Below are positions 26,584-35,870 of a stretch of DNA of 39,303 nt, piece by piece. Both the position numbers and the translations under genes were made by a program. Position 1 is the stretch's first letter. Each line of letters starts with the position of its first letter. The notes below the pieces were generated by a model that saw only the letters and a list, made by a program, of their open reading frames with translations, did no database searches and had not been told where the DNA came from. Source of the stretch: Flavobacteriaceae bacterium (GTDB lineage Bacteria; Bacteroidota; Bacteroidia; Flavobacteriales; Flavobacteriaceae); contig JAFMFL010000005.1 in assembly GCA_017856205.1 (NCBI GenBank), positions 1-39,303 on the forward strand, in the 5' to 3' direction.

Positions 26584-27913
26584 ATTACTCATTCAGGGCG
26601 CACAGGTGGTCAATGAAGGTAAAATAGTACAACTAGATGTGCTCATTGAAGGCGAACGCATCTCTAAAATTGCACCAACCATTGCTGCAACAAAAGACGT
26701 GGAAGTGATAGATGCGAGTGGAAAACATTTATTGCCGGGCTGTATTGATGATCAAGTCCATTTTCGCGAACCTGGACTTACACACAAAGCAACTATTGGT
26801 ACTGAGTCTAAGGCTTGTGTGGCGGGTGGAATTACCTCATACTTGGAAATGCCCAACACAAATCCACAAACTACCAATGCCGATGCTTACGCCAAAAAAT
26901 TAGCTGTTGCTGCCCAAACTTCTTGGGTGAATTATGGGTTTATGTTCGGTGGAACAAATGACAATTTGGAGCATATTAAAGCGATTGATCCAAAAACAAC
27001 ACCCGCCCTAAAGCTTTTTTTGGGTTCCTCTACGGGAAATATGCTTGTGGACGACCCCAACACATTAAAGGAGATTTTCTCCGCATTTAAGCTGCCCATT
27101 GCAGTGCACTGTGAAGATGAAGAAACCATCAAAACCAATTTGGCAAAATACAAAGAGACCTTTGGGGATGATATTCCTATTGCGCACCACCCAGATATTC
27201 GTTCTGAAGAGGCGTGTTATTTGTCATCGTCAAAAGCAATTGCACTAGCCAAAGAAACTGGGGCTCGACTTCATGTGTTTCACTTATCTACTGCAAAAGA
27301 GACAGCACTATTTTCAAACCAATTGCCTTTAGAAAAAAAGCAAATCACAGCGGAGGTTTGCATTCATCATTTGTGGTTTTCAGATGAAGATTATGCACAA
27401 AAAGGAACTCACATCAAATGGAATCCTGCCGTAAAAACAGCACATGACCGTGATGGATTATGGGAAGCATTAAACGATGATCGCATCGATATTATTGCCA
27501 CTGACCATGCGCCGCATACGTTGGAGGAAAAAGCGGAAGTATATACCAAAGCTCCCTCGGGGGGTCCTATGGTGCAACACGCACTTCCTGTGTTGTTGGA
27601 ATGTGTGCAACAGGGAAAAATAACACTCGAAAAAGTAGTCGAAAAAATATGTCACAATCCTGCTATCTTGTTTGACATTGAACAACGTGGCTATGTCCGT
27701 GAAGGTTATTTTGCCGATTTGGTTTTAGTGGATACGCAACAAACGCAAACGGTGACTCGGGAGAATGTGTTGTACAAATGCGGTTGGTCGCCATTGGAAG
27801 GCACTACTTTGCGTGGCACAGTCACGCACACCATCATCAACGGTAAAATGATATATAATCAAGGTAATTTTGCACAAGAGCCAAATGCCAAAGCACTTAC
27901 TTTTGCTAGATGA
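26576..27913 (+). CDS. pyrC: Dihydroorotase
   Basis: LLPGCIDDQVHFREPGLTHKATIGTESKACVAGGITSYLEMPNTNPQTT; ALKLFLGSSTGNMLVD; IIATDHAPHTLEEK. Confidence 0.95.
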   Translation: MNKLLIQGAQVVNEGKIVQLDVLIEGERISKIAPTIAATKDVEVIDASGKHLLPGCIDDQVHFREPGLTHKATIGTESKACVAGGITSYLEMPNTNPQTTNADAYAKKLAVAAQTSWVNYGFMFGGTNDNLEHIKAIDPKTTPALKLFLGSSTGNMLVDDPNTLKEIFSAFKLPIAVHCEDEETIKTNLAKYKETFGDDIPIAHHPDIRSEEACYLSSSKAIALAKETGARLHVFHLSTAKETALFSNQLPLEKKQITAEVCIHHLWFSDEDYAQKGTHIKWNPAVKTAHDRDGLWEALNDDRIDIIATDHAPHTLEEKAEVYTKAPSGGPMVQHALPVLLECVQQGKITLEKVVEKICHNPAILFDIEQRGYVREGYFADLVLVDTQQTQTVTRENVLYKCGWSPLEGTTLRGTVTHTIINGKMIYNQGNFAQEPNAKALTFAR

Positions 27914-28257
27914 AACAAACTTTTTTGATATTGATTTTTTTGATTCTTGCAGGATGTGCCCAAGATCGCATCTCAAAGCCAGATGCACTGATGTCTTCCG
28001 AACAAATGATTAATTTTCATGTTGATTTGGCATTGCTCAATGCATCCACCAACTATGCTAAAGACAACTTTATACCTATAGACTCGTTGTATGCCTTTCA
28101 CAATATTGACAGCACAACATTTGCACAAAGCAATGTTTATTACGCATCCAAACCCAAATTATATATAAAAATTTTTGAGTCGGTAAAAGCCGAATTGGAA
28201 AATATGCAAAAGCAGGACACTTTACAAGAATTGGAGAAATTAATGCGCCGAGAATAA
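27910..28257 (+). CDS. DUF4296 family lipoprotein
   Basis: MKQTFLILIFLILAGCAQDRISKPDALMSSEQMINFHVDLALLNAS; lipobox LAGC. Confidence 0.88.
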   Translation: MKQTFLILIFLILAGCAQDRISKPDALMSSEQMINFHVDLALLNASTNYAKDNFIPIDSLYAFHNIDSTTFAQSNVYYASKPKLYIKIFESVKAELENMQKQDTLQELEKLMRRE

Positions 28258-28272
28258 TTGTTGTATTCGCTT

Positions 28273-28301
28273 TTGGGTTCATTTGTAGAGGTCTATATTT
28301 G
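28273..28301 (+). promoter_or_regulatory. Candidate tyrS promoter (TTG-N18-TATATTTG)
   Basis: TTG 28273-28275, TATATTTG 28294-28301; ATG at 28316. Confidence 0.6.
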
Positions 28302-28315
28302 TAAAAACGAATTCT

Positions 28316-29617
28316 ATGGCATCATTTGTTGAAGAACTGACATGGCGCGGAATGGTGCACGACATCATGCCCGAAACTGCCGAAACCCTTGCCAAAGGCA
28401 TGACCGCAGGTTATATTGGCTTTGATCCAACAGCAGATTCGCTGCACATTGGGAGTTTGGTTCAAATCATGATTTTGATGCATTTTCAGCGATACGGACA
28501 CAAACCCTATGCGCTTGTGGGCGGTGCCACAGGGATGATTGGAGACCCATCGGGGAAATCGGCGGAGCGAAACCTATTGGACAACGAAACGCTACAGCGT
28601 AACTGCGCAGGGTTGGAAAAACAACTTGCCAAATTTTTGGATTTTGATAGCACCAAAGAAAATGGTGCTGTGTTGGTCAATAATTACGATTGGATGCAGT
28701 CGTTTAGTTTGATTGACTTTGCTCGTGATATTGGAAAACACCTGACGGTGAATTATATGATGGCTAAAGATTCGGTTAAAAAACGTCTTGACGCAGATGC
28801 CAAAGAAGGCATGTCTTTTACCGAATTTACCTACCAACTTATTCAGGGGTATGATTTTCTTCATTTGTACCAACATCACAACTGCTTGCTGCAAATGGGC
28901 GGAAGCGACCAGTGGGGAAACATCACCACAGGCACGGAACTTATTCGAAGAAAATTGGCAGGCAAAGCCTATGCGCTGACGTGTCCGTTAATTACCAAAG
29001 CCGATGGCACCAAATTTGGAAAAACGGAAGGCGGAAATGTTTGGTTAGATGCTGAAAAAACATCGCCTTACAAATTTTATCAGTATTGGTTGAATGCATC
29101 GGATGAAGATGCCGAGAAATACATTAAGATATTTACATTTTTGGGCAAAGAAGAAATCGAAGCATTAATTGCAACGCACCGTGAAGCACCGCATCAACGA
29201 CAGTTGCAGCGTAAACTAGCACAAGAAGTTACGGCTATGGTACACAGCGCAGCAGACGTTTCGCGTGCCGAGCAGGCAGCTCAAATTTTGTTTGGAAAAG
29301 CCACAGCAGAAACGCTCAAATCTTTAGATGCTCAAACCCTTTTGGATGTGTTTGAGGGTGTTCCACAAGCCGAAGTTTCCGCCCATTTGCTGGCTGGAGA
29401 CGGACTTGCTGTAATGGATGCATTGGCAGGAAGCACAGGATTTTTAAAATCGAATGGGGAGGCGCGGCGTGCGCTTAAAGAAAATTCGATTTCGGTGAAT
29501 AAAGAAAAGGCAACTGAAGCCAAAAACATTACTACGGCAGACATCATTTGCGATCGCTATGTGTTATTACAGCGTGGAAAGAAAAACTATTTTTTATTGG
29601 TGGTTACGCCGTCATAA
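28316..29617 (+). CDS. tyrS: Tyrosyl-tRNA synthetase
   Basis: [68 protein letters not shown]-terminal S4-like domain. Confidence 0.98.
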   Translation: MASFVEELTWRGMVHDIMPETAETLAKGMTAGYIGFDPTADSLHIGSLVQIMILMHFQRYGHKPYALVGGATGMIGDPSGKSAERNLLDNETLQRNCAGLEKQLAKFLDFDSTKENGAVLVNNYDWMQSFSLIDFARDIGKHLTVNYMMAKDSVKKRLDADAKEGMSFTEFTYQLIQGYDFLHLYQHHNCLLQMGGSDQWGNITTGTELIRRKLAGKAYALTCPLITKADGTKFGKTEGGNVWLDAEKTSPYKFYQYWLNASDEDAEKYIKIFTFLGKEEIEALIATHREAPHQRQLQRKLAQEVTAMVHSAADVSRAEQAAQILFGKATAETLKSLDAQTLLDVFEGVPQAEVSAHLLAGDGLAVMDALAGSTGFLKSNGEARRALKENSISVNKEKATEAKNITTADIICDRYVLLQRGKKNYFLLVVTPS

Positions 29618-30542
29618 GCGAACACCCACGAACATCCGACGCATCAAAACGCCCGAGTACTTCAAACGGACCGTTACCGAGGCATTTTCCTAAATCTTGT
29701 GTGGCAATAAATGCGCATGACTCTTTGTTGGATAAGTCAATGATGTTAAGCCCGCCGGAACCTGTTGTTGATACTTTTTTTGGGTCGTGAACATCCCGTA
29801 CAAAAACACGCATGCTGGGCGAAGGTTCAAAAACACCATTTCTTTTGGAATAGGCTTGTGATAGCAGTTCTGTCATGCCGTATTCGCTGTGAATATTGTC
29901 CACGCCAAACCCTGCTTTGAGTCGTTCGTGCAGTTCCTCGCGGATAAGCTCTTTTCGCCTGCCCTTCATGCCTCCGGTTTCCATCACCGTGGTGTGTTGT
30001 AGCTGCATAGGAAATGCTTCACAAAAATCTAATAGGGCAAAACTGACACCAATAAGTAATGTTTTTTGTTTCTGTTGATTTAAATCAGTCAATGCGTGGT
30101 GTAAAGATTCAAATTGATTTAAATAAAACCCACTGTATTCTTTTTTGGCTTGATCAATTAAATCTTTGCACATAAATACTAGCGAGGAATTTGGACGCTC
30201 AAGATAGCCTGGCAAAAGTGCCAAAATATGGTAATCAGACGCTGCGCCGTAAAAATGAGAGAAGCCTGCATTGAAGCTTTGTTCGTAGGAGGCAAGCGAT
30301 GCCACATGATGCTGACTTACAGTTCCCCCTGTTCCAGAGCTTTCAAAAACCATTTCACTCTTTTCAGAGCAGCTTACGCGGTGCGATTTGAACAACGCAA
30401 TGGGTAAAAATGGGATTTCTGTGAGTTTCTTTACATCCGAAGGATTAACGTTTATTAAATCGCAATAAGAGCGATACACATCGTTATGATGGTATTGGTA
30501 TGCAAAAAGCTCAAATGCTTGTTTTTCGAAAGAAATCATCAC
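29604..30542 (-). CDS. LuxE/PaaK-like acyl-protein synthetase (acyltransferase)
   Basis: [71 protein letters not shown]. Confidence 0.85.
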   Translation of the reverse strand: MMISFEKQAFELFAYQYHHNDVYRSYCDLINVNPSDVKKLTEIPFLPIALFKSHRVSCSEKSEMVFESSGTGGTVSQHHVASLASYEQSFNAGFSHFYGAASDYHILALLPGYLERPNSSLVFMCKDLIDQAKKEYSGFYLNQFESLHHALTDLNQQKQKTLLIGVSFALLDFCEAFPMQLQHTTVMETGGMKGRRKELIREELHERLKAGFGVDNIHSEYGMTELLSQAYSKRNGVFEPSPSMRVFVRDVHDPKKVSTTGSGGLNIIDLSNKESCAFIATQDLGKCLGNGPFEVLGRFDASDVRGCSLMTA

Positions 30543-30627
30543 TGCTCAAATGTATTGAGTATTTTTTTAACACAAGAACATAAAAACTATCTGTATTTTT
30601 CTATTTTTGAATGGACAACACCAAAGC

Positions 30628-31311
30628 ATGAAAAAAAAACACACCCGTATTTTATTGGTTGACGACGAACCAGATATTCTTGAAATTTTAGAATATAATT
30701 TATCTTCGGAAGGCTATCAAGTTGAGAAAGCAAGAAATGGTGTTCAGGCACTTGAAAAAGCAATTGAATGGAATCCTCATTTGGTGTTGTTAGATGTGAT
30801 GATGCCCGAAATGGATGGGATTGAAACTTGTGAGAAACTTCGGAAAAAGTCCACTGCCTCTAATTTGGCTATTGTTTTCTTAACAGCTCGTAGCGAAGAC
30901 TATTCACAAGTAGCTGGTCTTGAGGCAGGAGCTGATGACTACATCACCAAACCCATTAAACCAAAAGTTTTGATAAGTAAAATCAAAGCTATTTTACGAC
31001 GCTTTGAATCATCTGAATCAAAAAGTGAAGTTATTGAAGTTGGTGATTTGACCATTAATAGAGAGGAATACAAAATCATTTATAAAAATGAGCCAATTTT
31101 TTTACCACGGAAAGAGTTTGAATTACTTTCGCTATTGGCATCAAAACCACAAAAGGTTTTTGAGCGCGAAGAAATTTTAAGTAGAGTTTGGGGTAACGAG
31201 GTTGTTGTAGGAGGCAGAACCATAGATGTTCACATCAGGAAACTGCGCGAAAAAATTGGCGATAAACACTTTAAAACAGTTAAAGGGGTAGGGTACAAAT
31301 ACGTGGTATAG
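30628..31311 (+). CDS. OmpR/PhoB-family response regulator
   Basis: ILLVDDEPDILEILEYNLSSEGY...LVLLDVMMPEMDG...FLTARSE...ADDYITKPI; winged helix GRTIDVHIRKLREKIG; ATG at 30628 preferred; TATTTTTG at 30602-30609 as candidate -7. Confidence 0.95.
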   Translation: MKKKHTRILLVDDEPDILEILEYNLSSEGYQVEKARNGVQALEKAIEWNPHLVLLDVMMPEMDGIETCEKLRKKSTASNLAIVFLTARSEDYSQVAGLEAGADDYITKPIKPKVLISKIKAILRRFESSESKSEVIEVGDLTINREEYKIIYKNEPIFLPRKEFELLSLLASKPQKVFEREEILSRVWGNEVVVGGRTIDVHIRKLREKIGDKHFKTVKGVGYKYVV

Positions 31312-31312
31312 C

Positions 31313-32389
31313 ATGGCAAATAAACCACGTAAAGCATACCGATTTTCATTAATGTTATCCCTTTTGATAACCATTTTTGTTATCAGTGTTAATGCAATTC
31401 TATTAGTTGTATTTACCAAAGAAACCCCCTTTAAGCAGGAAAATATACTTCCGTTCACGTTATCTTTTATTGTTGTTTTTTTGGTTTGCTTTTTAATATT
31501 CAGATACCATATCGAAAATTACATCTATCTGAAAATCAAGCATATATATCAAGATTTAGAGCCAAACCTTAGCGATGAGCTGAACGATATTCTCATTACC
31601 AACGACATGGATTCTTTACTCAACAATGTAAAGCAAGTTGCTTTAAAACGTAACGTTGAACTTGACAGTTTGAAAGATCAGGCCGCTTTTAGACGTGAAT
31701 TTTTGGGCAATATAGCACACGAGCTTAAGACACCATTATTTACTGTTCAAGGGTATATATTAACCCTTTTGGATGGTGCTATGAAAGACGAAAATGTAAA
31801 CAAAAAGTATTTGTCACGAGCTAGCAAGGGTGTGGAACGGTTGATTTATATCGTGAAAGACCTTGATTTGTTGACCAACTTAGAGAAAGGAAATACAGAG
31901 TTAGATTTGTTTTATTTTAATATTGTTGATTTGATTCAAGGCGTGTTTGACATGTTAGAAATGCAAGCTTCTAAGTCAAATATTAACCTTGAATTTGATA
32001 GAAAATATGAAGAACCCATTACTGTTTACGCAGATAGGGAACGGGTACAACAGGTGCTTACGAATCTTATTATGAACTCTATAAAATATGGTAAAAAGAA
32101 AGGGACAACAGAGGTGAGCATTCAGCCTATTTATGAAAACAAAGTGATAGTCCGAATACGCGATAACGGAGAAGGTATTGAGGAAGAGCACTTGCCGCGT
32201 CTTTTTGAACGCTTTTACCGTGTTGATAAAAGCGGAAATCGCAGGATGGGTGGTTCGGGATTAGGTCTTTCAATTGTGAAGCATATTATTGAAGCGCATG
32301 GCGAACAAATTTTTGTAGAAAGTCAAGCTGAAATTGGCTCCGAATTTTCGTTTACTTTAAACAGGGGTAAAGTTACCGCGTCAGCTTAA
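31313..32389 (+). CDS. PhoR-like sensor histidine kinase
   Basis: FLGNIAHELKTPLFTVQGYI H-box; LTNLIMNSIKYG; RDNGEGIEEEHLPRLFERFYRVDKSGNRRMGGSGLGLSIVKHI. Confidence 0.95.
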   Translation: MANKPRKAYRFSLMLSLLITIFVISVNAILLVVFTKETPFKQENILPFTLSFIVVFLVCFLIFRYHIENYIYLKIKHIYQDLEPNLSDELNDILITNDMDSLLNNVKQVALKRNVELDSLKDQAAFRREFLGNIAHELKTPLFTVQGYILTLLDGAMKDENVNKKYLSRASKGVERLIYIVKDLDLLTNLEKGNTELDLFYFNIVDLIQGVFDMLEMQASKSNINLEFDRKYEEPITVYADRERVQQVLTNLIMNSIKYGKKKGTTEVSIQPIYENKVIVRIRDNGEGIEEEHLPRLFERFYRVDKSGNRRMGGSGLGLSIVKHIIEAHGEQIFVESQAEIGSEFSFTLNRGKVTASA

Positions 32390-32397
32390 TATGTGTT

Positions 32398-33087
32398 TTG
32401 GGAAGTAAGAATAAATTAAAGCGTTTTAAAGAGAATGAGTCGTTTGTAAATGTCATTCAACCCACTCGTGAGGAGTTGTTGTCTGAAACATTTTTGCATA
32501 AAGGCGCTTGGAAAACCTATTTTGGCAACACAAATCCCATTGTACTAGAACTCGGTTGTGGTAAGGGCGAATACACGGTTGGACTGGCACGAAAAACCCC
32601 AAATACAAACTACATAGGCATTGACATTAAAGGCGCTCGGTTTTGGCGTGGTGCCAAGACAGCTATCGAAGAAGGTCTGGAAAATGTAGCATTTGTACGC
32701 ACACAAATCGAATTGTTAGAGCACGTTTTTGCCAAAGGGGAAGTCTCAGAAATTTGGATAACATTTCCAGACCCGCAATACAAATTTAAGCGCACCCACC
32801 ACCGACTTACGAACCCCACCTTTTTGCGGCGTTATCAGCAGGTGCTAAAACCACAGGGTGTGGTACATTTAAAAACCGATTCCGCTTTTTTGCACGGCTA
32901 TACACTAGGTGTATTAGACGGCTGGAATATTTCACCTCAGATGGCTCATCACGATGTGTATCAGTATGTGCATGCACCACAAGACGTTGTTGGTATTCAA
33001 ACCTTTTACGAGCAGCAATACCGCGAGCAAGGAATTCCCATTACATATCTTAAATTCTCATTTCCTACAGATGTCCCAACCGAATGA
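32398..33087 (+). CDS. trmB: tRNA (guanine-N7-)-methyltransferase, TTG start
   Basis: VLELGCGKGEYTVGLARKTPNTNYIGIDIKGARFWRGAKTA...ITFPDPQYKFKRTHHRLTNPTFLRRY. Confidence 0.93.
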   Translation: MGSKNKLKRFKENESFVNVIQPTREELLSETFLHKGAWKTYFGNTNPIVLELGCGKGEYTVGLARKTPNTNYIGIDIKGARFWRGAKTAIEEGLENVAFVRTQIELLEHVFAKGEVSEIWITFPDPQYKFKRTHHRLTNPTFLRRYQQVLKPQGVVHLKTDSAFLHGYTLGVLDGWNISPQMAHHDVYQYVHAPQDVVGIQTFYEQQYREQGIPITYLKFSFPTDVPTE

Positions 33088-33394
33088 TTTTTTTGAACGC
33101 GTATATGAAGTTGTGCGCCAAGTGCCTTATGGAAAGGTAACCACCTATGGCGCAATAGCCCGTTTTTTGGGAGCTGCGCGTAGCGCGCGAACCGTAGGAT
33201 ATGCCATGAATGCGGCACATGCCCTGCATGATGTTCCTGCACACCGGGTGGTGAACCGTAATGGCGTACTTACAGGGAAACATCATTTTGGGGGGATTAA
33301 CACCATGCAACAACTTTTGGAGTCTGAAGGGCACACCATTTTTGATGACCAAATTCAAGGTTTTGATAAAGTTTTATGGGTTCCAAATGAATAG
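33071..33394 (+). CDS. MGMT-fold alkyltransferase-like protein (ATL), PAHR motif
   Basis: FFERVYEVVRQVPYGKVTTYGAIARFLGAARSARTVGYAMNA...VPAHRVVNRNGVLTGKHHFGG; active-site Cys replaced by Ala. Confidence 0.9.
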   Translation: MSQPNDFFERVYEVVRQVPYGKVTTYGAIARFLGAARSARTVGYAMNAAHALHDVPAHRVVNRNGVLTGKHHFGGINTMQQLLESEGHTIFDDQIQGFDKVLWVPNE

Positions 33395-33416
33395 GACTAT
33401 TCTTAGCCCGATGCCC

Positions 33417-33424
33417 TATATTTG
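33417..33424 (+). promoter_or_regulatory. Candidate -7 element (TATATTTG) for mrp
   Basis: TAnnTTTG match 19 bp upstream of ATG 33443; no -33 TTG seen. Confidence 0.4.
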
Positions 33425-33442
33425 TATTCTTATTTAGATTTA

Positions 33443-34585
33443 ATGAAAATTACACGCTCCGCAATCGAAAACGCACTGACAACCATTAGTTTACCCGGTG
33501 AAGGGAAAAGTTTAATGGAGGCCAATGCAGTAAAAAACATCAACATTTTTGGCGATGAGGTTGTGGTGGATATTGTGATGGGCAATCCTACGCTGCAAGC
33601 CAAGAAAAAAGTGGAGGTGGAGGTTATGAAAACCATTCACGATAAGGTGTATGAGAAAGCAAAAATTACCGTAAACATTACCGTAAGTGCTCCCGAAAAA
33701 AAGCAAAATGCAAATCTAATCAAAGGGAAACCCATTCCGGGCATTCAAAATATTGTGGCGGTAGCATCTGGAAAAGGCGGTGTGGGAAAATCTACCGTTA
33801 CGGCAAATTTGGCGGTAACGCTATCCAATATGGGGTTTAAGGTTGGCGTGCTAGACGCCGATATATATGGCCCTTCTATGCCACTGATGTTTGATGTGAC
33901 AAACGAAAAACCATTGGCAAAAAATATTGATGGTGTGTCAAAGATGGTTCCTGTAGAAAATTTTGGCGTAAAACTACTTTCCATCGGTTTTTTTACCAAA
34001 CCCGACCAAGCCGTTATTTGGCGCGGTCCTATGGCTGCCAAAGCATTAAATCAAATGATTTTTGATGCTGCATGGGGCGAATTAGACTTTTTGTTGATTG
34101 ACTTACCGCCGGGCACAGGCGATATTCATTTAAGCATCATGCAGTCGTTGCCTATAACAGGTGCGGTTGTGGTAAGTACTCCGCAAACGGTTGCTCTGTC
34201 AGATGCCAAAAAAGGCGTGGCGATGTTTCAGCAAGAAAACATTCAAGTACCAGTATTGGGCGTTATTGAGAATATGGCGTATTTTACACCTAAGGAACTT
34301 CCAAATAACAAATATTATATCTTTGGAAAAGCAGGTGCACGCTATTTGGCTTCCGATTTGGATGTGCCGTTTTTGGGCGAACTGCCGTTGGTGCAAAGCA
34401 TTCGGGAGGCAGGAGATATTGGACGCCCAGCAGCGATGCAGGAAAACACGGCTGTTGCCGATGCTTTGACTAAAGTTACCCGAGAAGTGGTGCAACAAAT
34501 AGTAGCGCGTAATGAGCAATTACCGCCCACCGAGGCAATAAAAATAACCACCATGGCAGGTTGTGCTGCCGTGACAAAAAAGTAA
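33443..34585 (+). CDS. Mrp/ApbC/NBP35-family Fe-S carrier P-loop ATPase with N-terminal MIP18-like domain
   Basis: VASGKGGVGKSTVTANLAVTLSNMGFKVGVLDADIYGPSMPLMF; DFLLIDLPPGTGDIHLSIMQ. Confidence 0.95.
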   Translation: MKITRSAIENALTTISLPGEGKSLMEANAVKNINIFGDEVVVDIVMGNPTLQAKKKVEVEVMKTIHDKVYEKAKITVNITVSAPEKKQNANLIKGKPIPGIQNIVAVASGKGGVGKSTVTANLAVTLSNMGFKVGVLDADIYGPSMPLMFDVTNEKPLAKNIDGVSKMVPVENFGVKLLSIGFFTKPDQAVIWRGPMAAKALNQMIFDAAWGELDFLLIDLPPGTGDIHLSIMQSLPITGAVVVSTPQTVALSDAKKGVAMFQQENIQVPVLGVIENMAYFTPKELPNNKYYIFGKAGARYLASDLDVPFLGELPLVQSIREAGDIGRPAAMQENTAVADALTKVTREVVQQIVARNEQLPPTEAIKITTMAGCAAVTKK

Positions 34586-34587
34586 TA

Positions 34588-34815
34588 ATGAGTGACCTAA
34601 ATCAACGCGTAGAACAAGCTCTCGATGAAATTAGACCTTTTTTAAAATCCGACGGCGGCGATATTGCACTTTTAGGCATAAAAAACCAAACCGTAAAAGT
34701 GCAACTTTTAGGTGCCTGTGTGGGGTGCTCCGTAAACCAAATGACCTTAAAACAAGGCGTAGAGCTCACCATTAAAAAATACGCTCCCGAAATTCAGGAA
34801 GTGGTGAATGTGTGA
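34588..34815 (+). CDS. NifU-like C-terminal domain protein
   Basis: RVEQALDEIRPFLKSDGGDIALLGIKNQTVKVQLLGACVGCSVNQMTLKQGVE (CxxC). Confidence 0.95.
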   Translation: MSDLNQRVEQALDEIRPFLKSDGGDIALLGIKNQTVKVQLLGACVGCSVNQMTLKQGVELTIKKYAPEIQEVVNV

Positions 34816-34841
34816 TAGCTCAATGCCCTCTCTATATTGCT

Positions 34842-35819
34842 TTATTTAACTAATAATTTTCTGAAAAAAACATTGTCTTCACTGTTTATTTGAACAACAT
34901 AAACACCTCCATTTATGTTTAGTTGAATGTTGCCCGAAGTGCCCTCTACATTTTTAGAAACAATCTCTCTGCCTGATAGGTCAAAAATTTGAATTGTATT
35001 TACCCTAACTGTAGAATTAAAGTTAAGGTAGTCATTTGCTGGATTTGGGTACATCTCAAAATTTGAATCAAATGTTATGCTTTCTGAGCCTAATGTTTGA
35101 GCCTGATTATTCCATGTAGTTGATAGAGAAGTAGTTCCTGATAACTGCACATATCTATTTGTTCCAACTGGGTCAGCAGCTATATTTTCTGTGCCAACAG
35201 TTATACTAGAAAAGTCTTCTTGCTCTGACCAATCATTAATTGTAAACTTGAACTGATAAGTTTTTTCTGCCAACCCTGTCATAGTAACAGTCCAAGTACC
35301 ATCACCGTTATTTGTTAAAGGATTACTGTTTCCACTCCAACTATTGAATTCACCACTTGCATAAACAGTTTTACCTGTCAAATCACCATAACCAGACATA
35401 TCGACTGTGAGTGTTAAATCATGCGGACCAAGATTTGACTCAGACTCTACACATGAATTCCATTTAGGAGTCGGAACTGTAGCTGCACCGTCAACAATAA
35501 TTGTTCTATTAGTATTCCCATAATTAGTAGTAGTGCATACATCTCCTTTTGTGAATGCCTCTTGGCTACCCCAATCTTTAGTAATGAATTTATATTCATA
35601 ATAACCATTATTCAAAGCTAATGTTCCTGTCCAAGTACCATCTCCATTATCAGAAAGAGCATTTGAATTTCCACTCCATCCATTAAGAGTTCCAGCAATG
35701 TAAACACCATTAGATGTGTCAATTCCAGATCCAGTCATATCAACAGTGAAAATAACGTTATGTTGCGTATAGCCTAGCGTAGCTACGAAGTAAAAAGTAA
35801 TAAGTAAATAATTTCTCAT
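34842..35819 (-). CDS. Secreted protein with two tandem starch-binding/E-set-like domains and T9SS type A sorting domain
   Basis: Repeats VYIAGTLNGWSGNSNALSDNGDGTWTGTL and VYASGEFNSWSGNSNPLTNNGDGTWTVTM; C-terminal FEMYPNPANDYLNFNSTVRVNTIQIFDLSGREIVSKNVEG...VYVVQINSEDNVFFRKLLVK. Confidence 0.85.
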   Translation of the reverse strand: MRNYLLITFYFVATLGYTQHNVIFTVDMTGSGIDTSNGVYIAGTLNGWSGNSNALSDNGDGTWTGTLALNNGYYEYKFITKDWGSQEAFTKGDVCTTTNYGNTNRTIIVDGAATVPTPKWNSCVESESNLGPHDLTLTVDMSGYGDLTGKTVYASGEFNSWSGNSNPLTNNGDGTWTVTMTGLAEKTYQFKFTINDWSEQEDFSSITVGTENIAADPVGTNRYVQLSGTTSLSTTWNNQAQTLGSESITFDSNFEMYPNPANDYLNFNSTVRVNTIQIFDLSGREIVSKNVEGTSGNIQLNINGGVYVVQINSEDNVFFRKLLVK

Positions 35820-35870
35820 AATTAAATATTAAAAGGCTAAACAAAATTTTCATAACAATATTTTTATTCA

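Noticed and set aside
35820-35870. AT-rich inverted repeat AAATATT...AATATTT between the GH13 and CBM-like genes
   Set aside because: Short, AT-only arms with a long loop in an AT-rich spacer; expected by chance
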